A DNA stretch of 15,074 nucleotides from an uncultured bacterium (lineage in GTDB: Bacteria > Patescibacteriota > Saccharimonadia > Saccharimonadales > Saccharimonadaceae). Of this stretch, positions 7,692 through 13,163 are shown one piece after another (position 1 is the first letter of the stretch; the number at the start of each line of letters is the position of its first letter). The translations under genes and the position numbers were made by a program. The stretch lies in the NCBI GenBank assembly GCA_937930585.1, contig CALHCA010000100.1:1-15074 (forward strand), given 5' to 3'. Below the pieces are notes generated by a model. That model ran no database searches and was not told the origin of the DNA. It saw only the letters and a list, made by a program, of their open reading frames with translations.

Positions 7692-7958
7692 TTAACTTCG
7701 CTGTGATGCCACCCAGATATAAAGCCCAAGCGCCACTAAAATTGCCACAAAAACTAAAAGCCATATAAAAGCTAGTCCTGTGGTTTCTTTTGTTCCTTCA
7801 AGATACGCGCTATCTTCAGGCTTAACAATTTTGCCTTTGCTATTTGGAGTTTCATCTCCCTCTTTGAGCGAGTTTTTAATCTGTTTTTCACGAAGCTCTG
7901 CTGCAATCTTTTCTTGCAATTCAGTTCGATTATCATCTTGTTTTACATATAAAGCCAT
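7692..7958 (-). CDS. Small tail-anchored membrane protein (unknown function)
   Basis: An 88-aa protein I do not recognise. Residues 1-60 are charged and hydrophilic (MALYVKQDDNRTELQEKIAA, then REKQIKNSLKEGDETPNSKG), with a helical Lys/Glu stretch. Residues about 62-84 form one hydrophobic helix (LAFIWLLVFVAILVALGLYI), followed by only VASQRS. The layout suggests a cytosolic domain with a C-terminal membrane anchor. It is divergent from the aquaporin gene across a 78-bp shared promoter region and lies upstream of pheS on the same strand. No clear terminator lies between them, so read-through into the pheS operon is possible. The start ATG lies 6 nt after an extended -10 (TGATACAAT), and no Shine-Dalgarno is present. 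Confidence 0.72.
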   Translation of the reverse strand: MALYVKQDDNRTELQEKIAAELREKQIKNSLKEGDETPNSKGKIVKPEDSAYLEGTKETTGLAFIWLLVFVAILVALGLYIWVASQRS

Positions 7959-7964
7959 ATCTAT

Positions 7965-7993
7965 ATTGTATCAGATTTTGACATTTTCGAAAA
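7965..7993 (-). promoter_or_regulatory. Promoter of the 88-aa gene, predicted leaderless
   Basis: TACAAT (7970-7965) preceded by TGA forms an extended -10 ending 6 nt before the ATG, so the predicted +1 is the start codon itself. The -35 position (7993-7988, TTTTCG) is weak and falls within the TTTTCGAAAA palindrome shared with the divergent promoter. Confidence 0.5.
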
Positions 7994-8007
7994 GTTTATG
8001 ATAAAAT
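7978..8007 (+). promoter_or_regulatory. Aquaporin gene promoter
   Basis: A perfect -35 TTGACA (7978-7983), an 18-nt spacer and TAAAAT (8002-8007) preceded by TGA. The spacer contains TTTTCGAAAA. Predicted transcription starts near 8014, leaving a leader of about 23 nt with a strong Shine-Dalgarno AGGAGGG at 8027-8033, unlike the short-leader genes nearby. Confidence 0.75.
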
Positions 8008-8036
8008 ATAAACATAAGCTAAAATAAGGAGGGAAG

Positions 8037-8873
8037 ATGGCAACAAAAAAAGCCAATTTAAAGAAATCTTCAAAGACTGCTCACAAAAAAGTAAATGAAG
8101 AAGTTTTGAAAGTTGAAAAAACGGTTAAAGCTATCTTTAAGAATGATAAGAAAACTGATACTATCTTTCTTGAGGAAATTTCAAAACCAAGTTTTATTTC
8201 AGCAGTAGCGCTTGAATTTATCGGAACATTTCTACTTGCGGCTGGCATTATTATTAGTCAAGGTCAACCAATCGGTGTAATGTTTATTCTTATGTCAATT
8301 GTTTTAATTGCTGGAGGAATTAGTGGTGCTCATGTCAACCCATTAATTACAGTCGGTGCTTGGACAACTCGCCGAATTAACACAGTTAAGGCTATCTTTT
8401 ATATCGTGGCTCAAGTTTTGGGTGCAATGATCGCTTTTATGCTTTTGAATGCCTTTGTCAGCACACAAGATACTCTACAAACATATGGTCAAAAACCGAC
8501 TTTATTTACTGCAAACCCTATTCCAAAAGATAAGGAAATGCTAGCACTTGCTGCTGAATTTATTGGCTCATTTATTTTTGCATTCTCTGTTGCAACTACA
8601 ACTTCAGATAAGAAGAATGGAAATATGGCAAAAGCACTTGGTGTTGGTGGTGGCCTATACTTGGCAGTTTTAATTGCAGGATCTCTCGCAACATTAATCG
8701 GGTCTTCAGCAATAGTTAACCCAGCAGTAGCATTCTCACTTCAAGCATTCACTGTAAAAAACCAAAATATCCCTTATGCAATTGCAACCTATATCGGTGC
8801 GGCATTAATTGGCGGAATCCTTGGTTTCGTGTTAAGCCATCTAATTCAAAAATCAACCGAAGAAGAAAAATAA
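8037..8873 (+). CDS. Aquaporin/glycerol-facilitator family (MIP) channel
   Basis: A 278-aa channel of the major intrinsic protein family. Residues 1-52 are a Lys-rich hydrophilic N-terminal extension, presumably cytosolic. The MIP fold follows as two half-repeats, each opening with an AxEFIG(T/S)F helix (about 58-64 and 173-179), with six hydrophobic helices in total. The first pore half-helix carries GAHVNPL (NPL at 101-103) instead of NPA. The second has IVNPAVAF (NPA at 228-230), where Val231 replaces the nearly invariant selectivity-filter Arg. The pore may therefore not behave as a classic water or glycerol channel; substrate is unknown. ATG at 8037 follows a strong Shine-Dalgarno and a good promoter. 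The gene is monocistronic, ending at a palindromic terminator shared with convergent rmuC. Family assignment is firm; solute is not. Confidence 0.9.
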   Translation: MATKKANLKKSSKTAHKKVNEEVLKVEKTVKAIFKNDKKTDTIFLEEISKPSFISAVALEFIGTFLLAAGIIISQGQPIGVMFILMSIVLIAGGISGAHVNPLITVGAWTTRRINTVKAIFYIVAQVLGAMIAFMLLNAFVSTQDTLQTYGQKPTLFTANPIPKDKEMLALAAEFIGSFIFAFSVATTTSDKKNGNMAKALGVGGGLYLAVLIAGSLATLIGSSAIVNPAVAFSLQAFTVKNQNIPYAIATYIGAALIGGILGFVLSHLIQKSTEEEK

Positions 8874-8885
8874 TTACCAACAATA

Positions 8886-8915
8886 AAAAGAGCAGCTTTC
8901 GAAAGTTGCTCTTTT
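8886..8915. terminator. Bidirectional terminator between aquaporin gene and rmuC
   Basis: A 30-bp near-perfect palindrome with 15-nt arms (8886-8900 and 8901-8915), one G/T wobble, and TTTCGAAA at its centre. A and T runs at the two ends give a U-tract in either direction. It fills most of the 51-bp gap between the two converging genes, so it should terminate both. Confidence 0.85.
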
Positions 8916-8924
8916 AAATTAATT

Positions 8925-10025
8925 TTATTCACGAGGCTTATCAAGTATTTGTGGATCAACTCCAACTTTGTTATCTTCACCCGAAATTTTCACTACATCT
9001 TTATCAATTTTACCAAGCTCTTTATGAGCATTATTAAAATGATTAACAGTAGTGCCCAATGATTTCCCAAGACGCTGCATTAAATCTTCGTATTTCGAAA
9101 TATGCACGCCCAGTTGGCCAACTCGCTTTTGAATCTCCCTACTCTGTTCTTCAATTTTTAACGATTTCAAACCTTGCAAAACAGTTTGAAGATATGCCAT
9201 AAAACTAGTTGGGCTAACCACAATGACACGCTTATCACGAAACGCATATTCGATCAAATCTCGCTCTGAACCCTGTGAACCAACAACTCCAGTTAAAGCA
9301 TCATAATACAAACTCTCACTAGGAATAAACATAAAAGCAAAATCCATAGTATTTTCATTCGGGCGAATATATTTCGAAGTTTCATCAATCCGCATTTTTA
9401 AATCGTCACGAACTCTTTTTGCCAGAATCTTTCGCTCTTCGCCTTCAGACTCAACCATTCGATTATAGTTTTCAAGACTAAATTTCGAGTCTACTGGTAA
9501 AATCTTATTTTTATCAAGAAAAATAGCTGCATCAACAATTTCACCATTTTTAAATTTATATTGAATTTCAAAAGCATTCGGTGGCAAAACGTTTTCAAGA
9601 ACTTGCTCAAGATAAAACTCTCCTAGAACGCCACGCTGCTTTGGATTTTGCAAGGCATTTTGAAGTGTTTTTAATTCGTCTGCAACATTTACAACACGGT
9701 TATTTGTTTCATCAAGCTTTGTAAGCCTTTTCGAAACTTCTTCAACAATTTTCGAACTCTCAGAAATCTGTTTAGCCATTGAATTTTGAATTTGAAAATT
9801 ATTCCTCTCAAGCTTTTCTGAAACTTTCTCATTAAAATTGGTCAGGTTAGTATCAATATTCTCACGCATTCTGTTTAAGCTTTTATTTAGCTCAATTACA
9901 TCCATTTTTAGCAAATTTACACTTTGGTCTTCATTTTTCGAAGCTACAATTTTTGAAATTCGAAAAGACTGAAAAATTAAAACCGATGTTAAAATTACAA
10001 TAATGATTATTAGTCCAATTTCCAT
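8925..10025 (-). CDS. rmuC: RmuC family DNA recombination protein
   Basis: A 366-aa member of the RmuC (DUF195) family, linked in E. coli to limiting inversions at short inverted repeats; biochemical activity is only inferred as nuclease-like. Residues 2-22 are a hydrophobic anchor (GLIIIIVILTSVLIF). Residues 35-125 form a long coiled coil. The conserved domain follows: QRGVLGEFYLEQVLENVLPP, YKFKNGEIVDAAIFLD, ILPVDSKFSLENYNRM, then MFIPSESLYYDAL and VVSPTSFMAYLQTV. Length is somewhat shorter than the roughly 475 aa of E. coli RmuC. ATG at 10025 has a clear Shine-Dalgarno AGGAGG 7 nt upstream. That site is also the end of a possible small ORF whose stop abuts the rmuC start. An extended -10 lies about 130 nt upstream. 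Confidence 0.92.
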   Translation of the reverse strand: MEIGLIIIIVILTSVLIFQSFRISKIVASKNEDQSVNLLKMDVIELNKSLNRMRENIDTNLTNFNEKVSEKLERNNFQIQNSMAKQISESSKIVEEVSKRLTKLDETNNRVVNVADELKTLQNALQNPKQRGVLGEFYLEQVLENVLPPNAFEIQYKFKNGEIVDAAIFLDKNKILPVDSKFSLENYNRMVESEGEERKILAKRVRDDLKMRIDETSKYIRPNENTMDFAFMFIPSESLYYDALTGVVGSQGSERDLIEYAFRDKRVIVVSPTSFMAYLQTVLQGLKSLKIEEQSREIQKRVGQLGVHISKYEDLMQRLGKSLGTTVNHFNNAHKELGKIDKDVVKISGEDNKVGVDPQILDKPRE

Positions 10026-10109
10026 TTATTCCCTCCTTTTAAAACATAAAATACCTAATAAAAATGCGCGAACGATAGTATAACTAACCGTAAATACTAC
10101 CGCAAGCAT
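10026..10109 (-). CDS. Possible 27-aa hydrophobic leader peptide upstream of rmuC (tentative)
   Basis: An open frame from ATG 10109 (or GTG 10115) to TAA at 10028-10026. It encodes a hydrophobic peptide (MLAVVFTVSYTIVRAFLLGI) ending in LCFKRRE. Its last codons AAA-AGG-AGG-GAA form the rmuC Shine-Dalgarno, and its stop directly precedes the rmuC ATG (TAAATG), the same junction type as pheS/79-aa gene. No Shine-Dalgarno is seen for it. The same frame reads upstream to a TAG at 10139-10137 and beyond that to ATG 10151, just after an extended -10, so it may be a remnant with an in-frame stop. It could also be chance. Confidence 0.25.
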   Translation of the reverse strand: MLAVVFTVSYTIVRAFLLGILCFKRRE

Positions 10110-10123
10110 TGCCACTAAAAAAG

Positions 10124-10145
10124 CTAAAACATTTTTCTAAAACAT
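10124..10145. repeat. Short tandem repeat in rmuC leader
   Basis: CTAAAACAT occurs twice (10124-10132 and 10137-10145) separated by TTTT, that is a 13-bp unit present about 1.7 times. A related TTAAAACATAA lies near the rmuC Shine-Dalgarno. Significance is unclear in AT-rich DNA. Confidence 0.4.
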
Positions 10146-10156
10146 AACCATACTAA

Positions 10157-10165
10157 ATTATAGCA
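10157..10165 (-). promoter_or_regulatory. Candidate rmuC promoter (extended -10)
   Basis: TGC-TATAAT on the minus strand (10165-10157), just downstream of the greA terminator. Predicted transcripts would carry about 125 nt before rmuC. No good -35 is seen at 17 nt. A second, weaker candidate is TTGCGG with TATACT about 17 nt later (roughly 10105-10076). Confidence 0.45.
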
Positions 10166-10180
10166 TGTTTCAACAAAAAT

Positions 10181-10204
10181 AAAAGGCGCATTTAACGCCT
10201 TTTT
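10181..10204 (-). terminator. greA terminator
   Basis: Arms AAAAGGCG (10181-10188) and CGCCTTTT (10196-10203) with a 7-nt loop form a GC-cored stem. On the minus strand it is followed by TTTTATTTTTG. It lies 11 nt after the greA stop codon and could also work weakly in the plus direction. Confidence 0.8.
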
Positions 10205-10214
10205 AAGTTTGAAT

Positions 10215-10679
10215 TTAGCGAATCGCCACAAGGGTCATATTCATACTTTGAGAATTCGCCGTCCAACTAATAATTTCGTTCACTGTTCGGCCAAGCACAC
10301 TTTTACCCAGAGGACTCTCGGCAGAAATCTTACCAACAAGCGGATTCGCTTCCAAACTTTCAACGATTCGAAATTTCATAATTCGCCCAGTCGCACGATC
10401 GAAAAGTTCCACAAATGAACCGATAGAAACCTTAGAACTAATTTTCCTGCTCTTAGGTAGAATTTTTGAATTATGAATTTGAAAATTCTTTTCATTAATT
10501 TCACTTCGAATTGCGTCAATTCGTGTAAAAATATCATTTTGCCTTAGTAAATCCTCTTTAACATCGCCATCACGAAGCTCCATCTCGAGCATTTTTTGTT
10601 CATGCTCAAGCTTCGCAATTTTTTTCTTTAATTCTTTAAATCCTTGTTTACTCAAATAAATTTTAGTGGTATTTTTCAT
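10215..10679 (-). CDS. greA: Transcription elongation factor GreA
   Basis: A 154-aa Gre factor, which inserts its coiled coil into the RNA polymerase secondary channel and stimulates cleavage of backtracked RNA. The N-terminal start IYLSKQGFKELKKKIAKLE and coiled-coil helices are typical. The tip reads GDVKEDLLRQND (38-49), keeping the Asp39 and Glu42 that correspond to the catalytic DxxE of GreA, though the following residues depart from the usual NAEYHAA. The C-terminal FKBP-like domain has VSIGSFVELFD, ISAESPLGKSVLGRTVNEII and a final LVAI. Length matches the family (about 158). ATG at 10679 has a Shine-Dalgarno AGGAGG. The gene is transcribed alone, divergently from the kinase gene, and its mRNA is predicted to begin with a small hairpin. 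Confidence 0.92.
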   Translation of the reverse strand: MKNTTKIYLSKQGFKELKKKIAKLEHEQKMLEMELRDGDVKEDLLRQNDIFTRIDAIRSEINEKNFQIHNSKILPKSRKISSKVSIGSFVELFDRATGRIMKFRIVESLEANPLVGKISAESPLGKSVLGRTVNEIISWTANSQSMNMTLVAIR

Positions 10680-10691
10680 AATTCCTCCTTT

Positions 10692-10717
10692 TGTAGCAAC
10701 GCTACATTATTATTATA
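10692..10717 (-). promoter_or_regulatory. greA promoter -10 and 5'-terminal hairpin
   Basis: TATAAT lies at 10717-10712 on the minus strand; no convincing -35 or TG extension. The predicted +1 (about 10705) falls at the edge of a perfect 6-bp stem with 3-nt loop, TGTAGC-GTT-GCTACA (10706-10692). The stem sits just before the Shine-Dalgarno AAAGGAGG, so the transcript would open with a stem-loop. Confidence 0.5.
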
Positions 10718-10764
10718 ACGAATCATTCTTAAAAAACGCTTAAATTTATTATTTTGTATTTTTA

Positions 10765-10773
10765 TGATATAAT
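10765..10773 (+). promoter_or_regulatory. Kinase gene promoter, predicted leaderless
   Basis: TGA-TATAAT (extended -10) ends 8 nt before the ATG at 10782, placing +1 at or within a base or two of the start codon. The 8 nt (CTAATTGT) contain no Shine-Dalgarno. The -35 position is weak (TTTATT). Confidence 0.6.
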
Positions 10774-10781
10774 CTAATTGT

Positions 10782-11381
10782 ATGAATAAACAAATTCTAA
10801 AACTTAAAAACCAAAAAAAGAGTGATTCTGTAAAAATTATTGCACTAGTAGGACTGGCCGGAAGTGGCAAAAGCACCGCTACAGATTATCTAAAACAAAA
10901 AGGTTATCCGAGCGTTTATTTTGGTGGAGTTGTAATGAAAGCGCTAAAAGACGAAAATCTCGAAATTACACCAGCGAATGAAAAAATGATGCGCACAAAA
11001 CTACGTGAAGATTTTGGTAAAGATATAATTGTAAATAAAATTGTTGAGCAAATTCAAAATCTCATTAAATCTGGCCAAAAACGTATTATTGCTGATGGTC
11101 TTTACACTTGGACTGAATATAAAATTCTCAAAAAACACTTTCCAACTGAACTAAAAGTTATAGCATTAGTTCCGCCAAAAAATCTTCGTCACAAGCGAAT
11201 TTCCTCTCGCCCCGAGCGAGCAATGACTTTAGCCGAAATTAACGACCGTGACTTTAACGAAATTGAAGTTCTTGAAAAAGGTGGTCCAATTGCAATCGCT
11301 GATTATTTCATCGTAAATAAAAGCTCAAATCTTCGAACTCACCTTAAAATTGATAAAATTCTTAAAGAAATTAACTTTTAA
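10782..11381 (+). CDS. P-loop nucleotide kinase-like protein (dephospho-CoA kinase / UPF0200-type fold)
   Basis: A 199-aa P-loop NTPase. Residues 18-32 are a beta strand and Walker A (IIALVGLAGSGKST), followed by ATDYLKQKGYPSVYFGGVV. Helical segments with KMMRTKLREDFGKDIIV and a strand IIADGLYTWTEYKIL (a candidate Asp-containing Walker B-like strand) follow, then a VIALVPP strand, an Arg-rich lid (NLRHKRISSRPERAMT) and near the end IADYFIVN. This order resembles nucleoside monophosphate kinases, dephospho-CoA kinase and archaeal UPF0200 (d)CMP/AMP kinases; the substrate cannot be read from the sequence, so no symbol is given. The first 17 residues are a Lys-rich extension. It is monocistronic, divergent from greA and convergent with argS across a strong hairpin. 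Confidence 0.8.
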   Translation: MNKQILKLKNQKKSDSVKIIALVGLAGSGKSTATDYLKQKGYPSVYFGGVVMKALKDENLEITPANEKMMRTKLREDFGKDIIVNKIVEQIQNLIKSGQKRIIADGLYTWTEYKILKKHFPTELKVIALVPPKNLRHKRISSRPERAMTLAEINDRDFNEIEVLEKGGPIAIADYFIVNKSSNLRTHLKIDKILKEINF

Positions 11382-11410
11382 AAAACTCGAGATTTATTTG
11401 CTCGAGTTTT
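11382..11410. terminator. Bidirectional terminator between kinase gene and argS
   Basis: Perfect 10-nt arms AAAACTCGAG (11382-11391) and CTCGAGTTTT (11401-11410) with a 9-nt loop. It begins directly after the kinase stop codon and ends 11 nt before the argS stop, with A/T runs on both sides, so it can serve both converging genes. Confidence 0.88.
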
Positions 11411-11421
11411 ATTATTCTAAT

Positions 11422-13107
11422 TTACATTTTTTCTGGAATTTCGATTCCTAGCAAATCTAAGCCATTCTCGAAAGTTTTCGAAACTTTTTTAAGAAGAGTT
11501 AATCGTGCAGATTTTTCAATTTCTGGCGCATCAGAAACTCGTGTTTTTTCGTAATATCGGTTCATTTCGCGCGCTAAATCATAAAGATATTTCGAAATTT
11601 TATGTGGTTCCAAATCTCGAACCGCCATTTTAACTGTTTCAGGAAAGGCCAAAAGTTGTAAAATAATATTTTTTTCAGCCTCAAAGTCATATTCTTCGAA
11701 ATCAACAAGCTCAAAATTTTGCTCTTTCCTTAAAATATTATTTACACGAACCGCTGAATACTGAACATATGGACCAGAAAATCCAGTTAATGCAAAAATA
11801 TTTTCCCAGTCAAAAAGAATATTAGTTCGCCTATCTGCCGTAAAGTCTGAGAATTTAATCGCACCAAGTGCAATTTTTTTCACATCTTCTTCACTAACAT
11901 CTCGGCCAGCAACAATTTCACGAGCACGCTCTTCAGCCTTATCAAGTAGTTCTTCCATCAGAACGACACCTTTTCTTGAAGACATTTTCTCACGAGTCCC
12001 GTCTTCATTAAGCTGATCAATCACACCAAACCAAAGATGATATAGATCAGTTTTAATACCAAGTTTTTTCGCCATTGCAAAAATTTGCGAAAAATAGAAC
12101 TGTTGCTCTGCGCCAACCGAATAAATAACTTTGTCGGGAGCGAATTCTTCTTCACGGAATAAAATTGTTGCAAGGTCGTTTGTAGCATAAAGCGCCGCGC
12201 CATTACTCTTCTGTACCAAAAGTGGCACATCAAAACCATATTCTTCTAGAGGAACAATTACCGAGCCATCTTCATTTTGAACCGCAACACCGCTTTCAAT
12301 TAATTTTTGAACCGCTGCTTTACCTTTTGGCGCAAAAAATGCTTCACCATACTCATAATCTGTTGAAATTTTTAATCGCGCCATCACATCATGAATATGC
12401 TTAAGGCTAATTTCTTTAAATTTATTAGAATACTTTAAAGCCTCTTTATCACCATTTTCAAGCTTCAAAAGCCACTCTTCAGCCTTTTTCTCAATTTCAC
12501 CACCTTCACCTTGCTCTTTCATTGCGGCTTTAGTTTTAATATAGACATCACCAAGCTCATAAACTCCACGCTTAGCTAGCCTTTCTTCATTTGAAAACAT
12601 TTCGAATCCAACAACCCAAATTCCAAAAGGTGTACCATAATCACCTAAATGATTATCCGTAATAACTTTCCATCCAGAAAACTCTAGTAATTTTTTTGCC
12701 GCCCAACCTTGGTTTCCAGGTCGCAAATGCCCAACACTGTAAGGCTTCGCCATATTTGGACTTGGCCCATCAATTAGAGCAAGTTTTCCTTCACCTTCAT
12801 TATTTGAACCAAATCTATCGCTAAATTCCTGACTCAATATTTTTTCGAGTTTTTTTGCCGAAACTCGCAAATTCAAAAAACCTGGCCCAGCAATTTCAAC
12901 ATTTTCAAAAATTTCGTTTTTCGAAAGTTCACCTGCTAGCTCTTCAGCAATTTCGCGTGGATTTTTCGAAAGTTTTCCTGCAAGCTGCATTGCAATATTT
13001 GTTGCAAAATCACCAAACTCTGGCCGTGGCCGCGTTAAAGAAACCTCAGTCTTAATATTAAATTTTTCTTCAATTAATTGGTTAATTATTTCTGCAACTT
13101 TATTCAT
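11422..13107 (-). CDS. argS: Arginine-tRNA ligase
   Basis: A 561-aa class I synthetase that charges tRNA-Arg (E. coli about 577). An N-terminal tRNA D-loop-recognising domain (about 1-100, with EFGDFATNIAMQLAGKLSKNP) precedes the Rossmann catalytic domain. The HIGH region reads SPNMAKPYSVGHLRPG, so Ser124 stands in the first His position. NHLGDYGTPFG and the KMSKS equivalent KMSSRKG (374-380) follow. The C-terminal helical anticodon-binding domain contains GPYVQYSAVRVNNILR and ends DLLGIEIPEKM. An in-frame ATG at 13161 would add 18 Tyr/Phe/Ile-rich residues, but that stretch overlaps both divergent promoters and the ATPase start. I chose ATG 13107, which matches the family N-terminus and sits 7 nt after an extended -10. 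Confidence 0.96.
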   Translation of the reverse strand: MNKVAEIINQLIEEKFNIKTEVSLTRPRPEFGDFATNIAMQLAGKLSKNPREIAEELAGELSKNEIFENVEIAGPGFLNLRVSAKKLEKILSQEFSDRFGSNNEGEGKLALIDGPSPNMAKPYSVGHLRPGNQGWAAKKLLEFSGWKVITDNHLGDYGTPFGIWVVGFEMFSNEERLAKRGVYELGDVYIKTKAAMKEQGEGGEIEKKAEEWLLKLENGDKEALKYSNKFKEISLKHIHDVMARLKISTDYEYGEAFFAPKGKAAVQKLIESGVAVQNEDGSVIVPLEEYGFDVPLLVQKSNGAALYATNDLATILFREEEFAPDKVIYSVGAEQQFYFSQIFAMAKKLGIKTDLYHLWFGVIDQLNEDGTREKMSSRKGVVLMEELLDKAEERAREIVAGRDVSEEDVKKIALGAIKFSDFTADRRTNILFDWENIFALTGFSGPYVQYSAVRVNNILRKEQNFELVDFEEYDFEAEKNIILQLLAFPETVKMAVRDLEPHKISKYLYDLAREMNRYYEKTRVSDAPEIEKSARLTLLKKVSKTFENGLDLLGIEIPEKM

Positions 13108-13114
13108 ATAGTAT

Positions 13115-13123
13115 ATATTAACA
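13115..13123 (-). promoter_or_regulatory. argS promoter, predicted leaderless
   Basis: TGT-TAATAT on the minus strand (13123-13115) ends 7 nt before the argS ATG, predicting transcription from at or next to the start codon. There is no Shine-Dalgarno in the 7 nt. The -35 position is weak and overlaps the divergent ATPase promoter. Confidence 0.5.
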
Positions 13124-13145
13124 CTTTTTATAAAAAAATAAAATA

Positions 13146-13154
13146 TGTTATAAT
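13146..13154 (+). promoter_or_regulatory. P-type ATPase gene promoter, predicted near-leaderless
   Basis: TGT-TATAAT (extended -10) ends 9 nt before the ATG at 13164, predicting a leader of 0-3 nt with no Shine-Dalgarno (the 9 nt are AGAACATAT). It is back to back with the argS promoter: the two start codons are only 56 bp apart, so the polymerase sites overlap and may compete. Confidence 0.6.
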
Positions 13155-13163
13155 AGAACATAT

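Noticed and set aside
10209-10876. Plus frame 10209-10418 and minus frame 10676-10876.
   Set aside because: The first is antisense to greA; the second runs across the kinase N-terminus and both promoters.
13108-13161. Longer argS start at ATG 13161.
   Set aside because: The 18 extra residues (Tyr/Phe/Ile-rich) are not part of ArgRS, and the stretch carries both divergent promoters.
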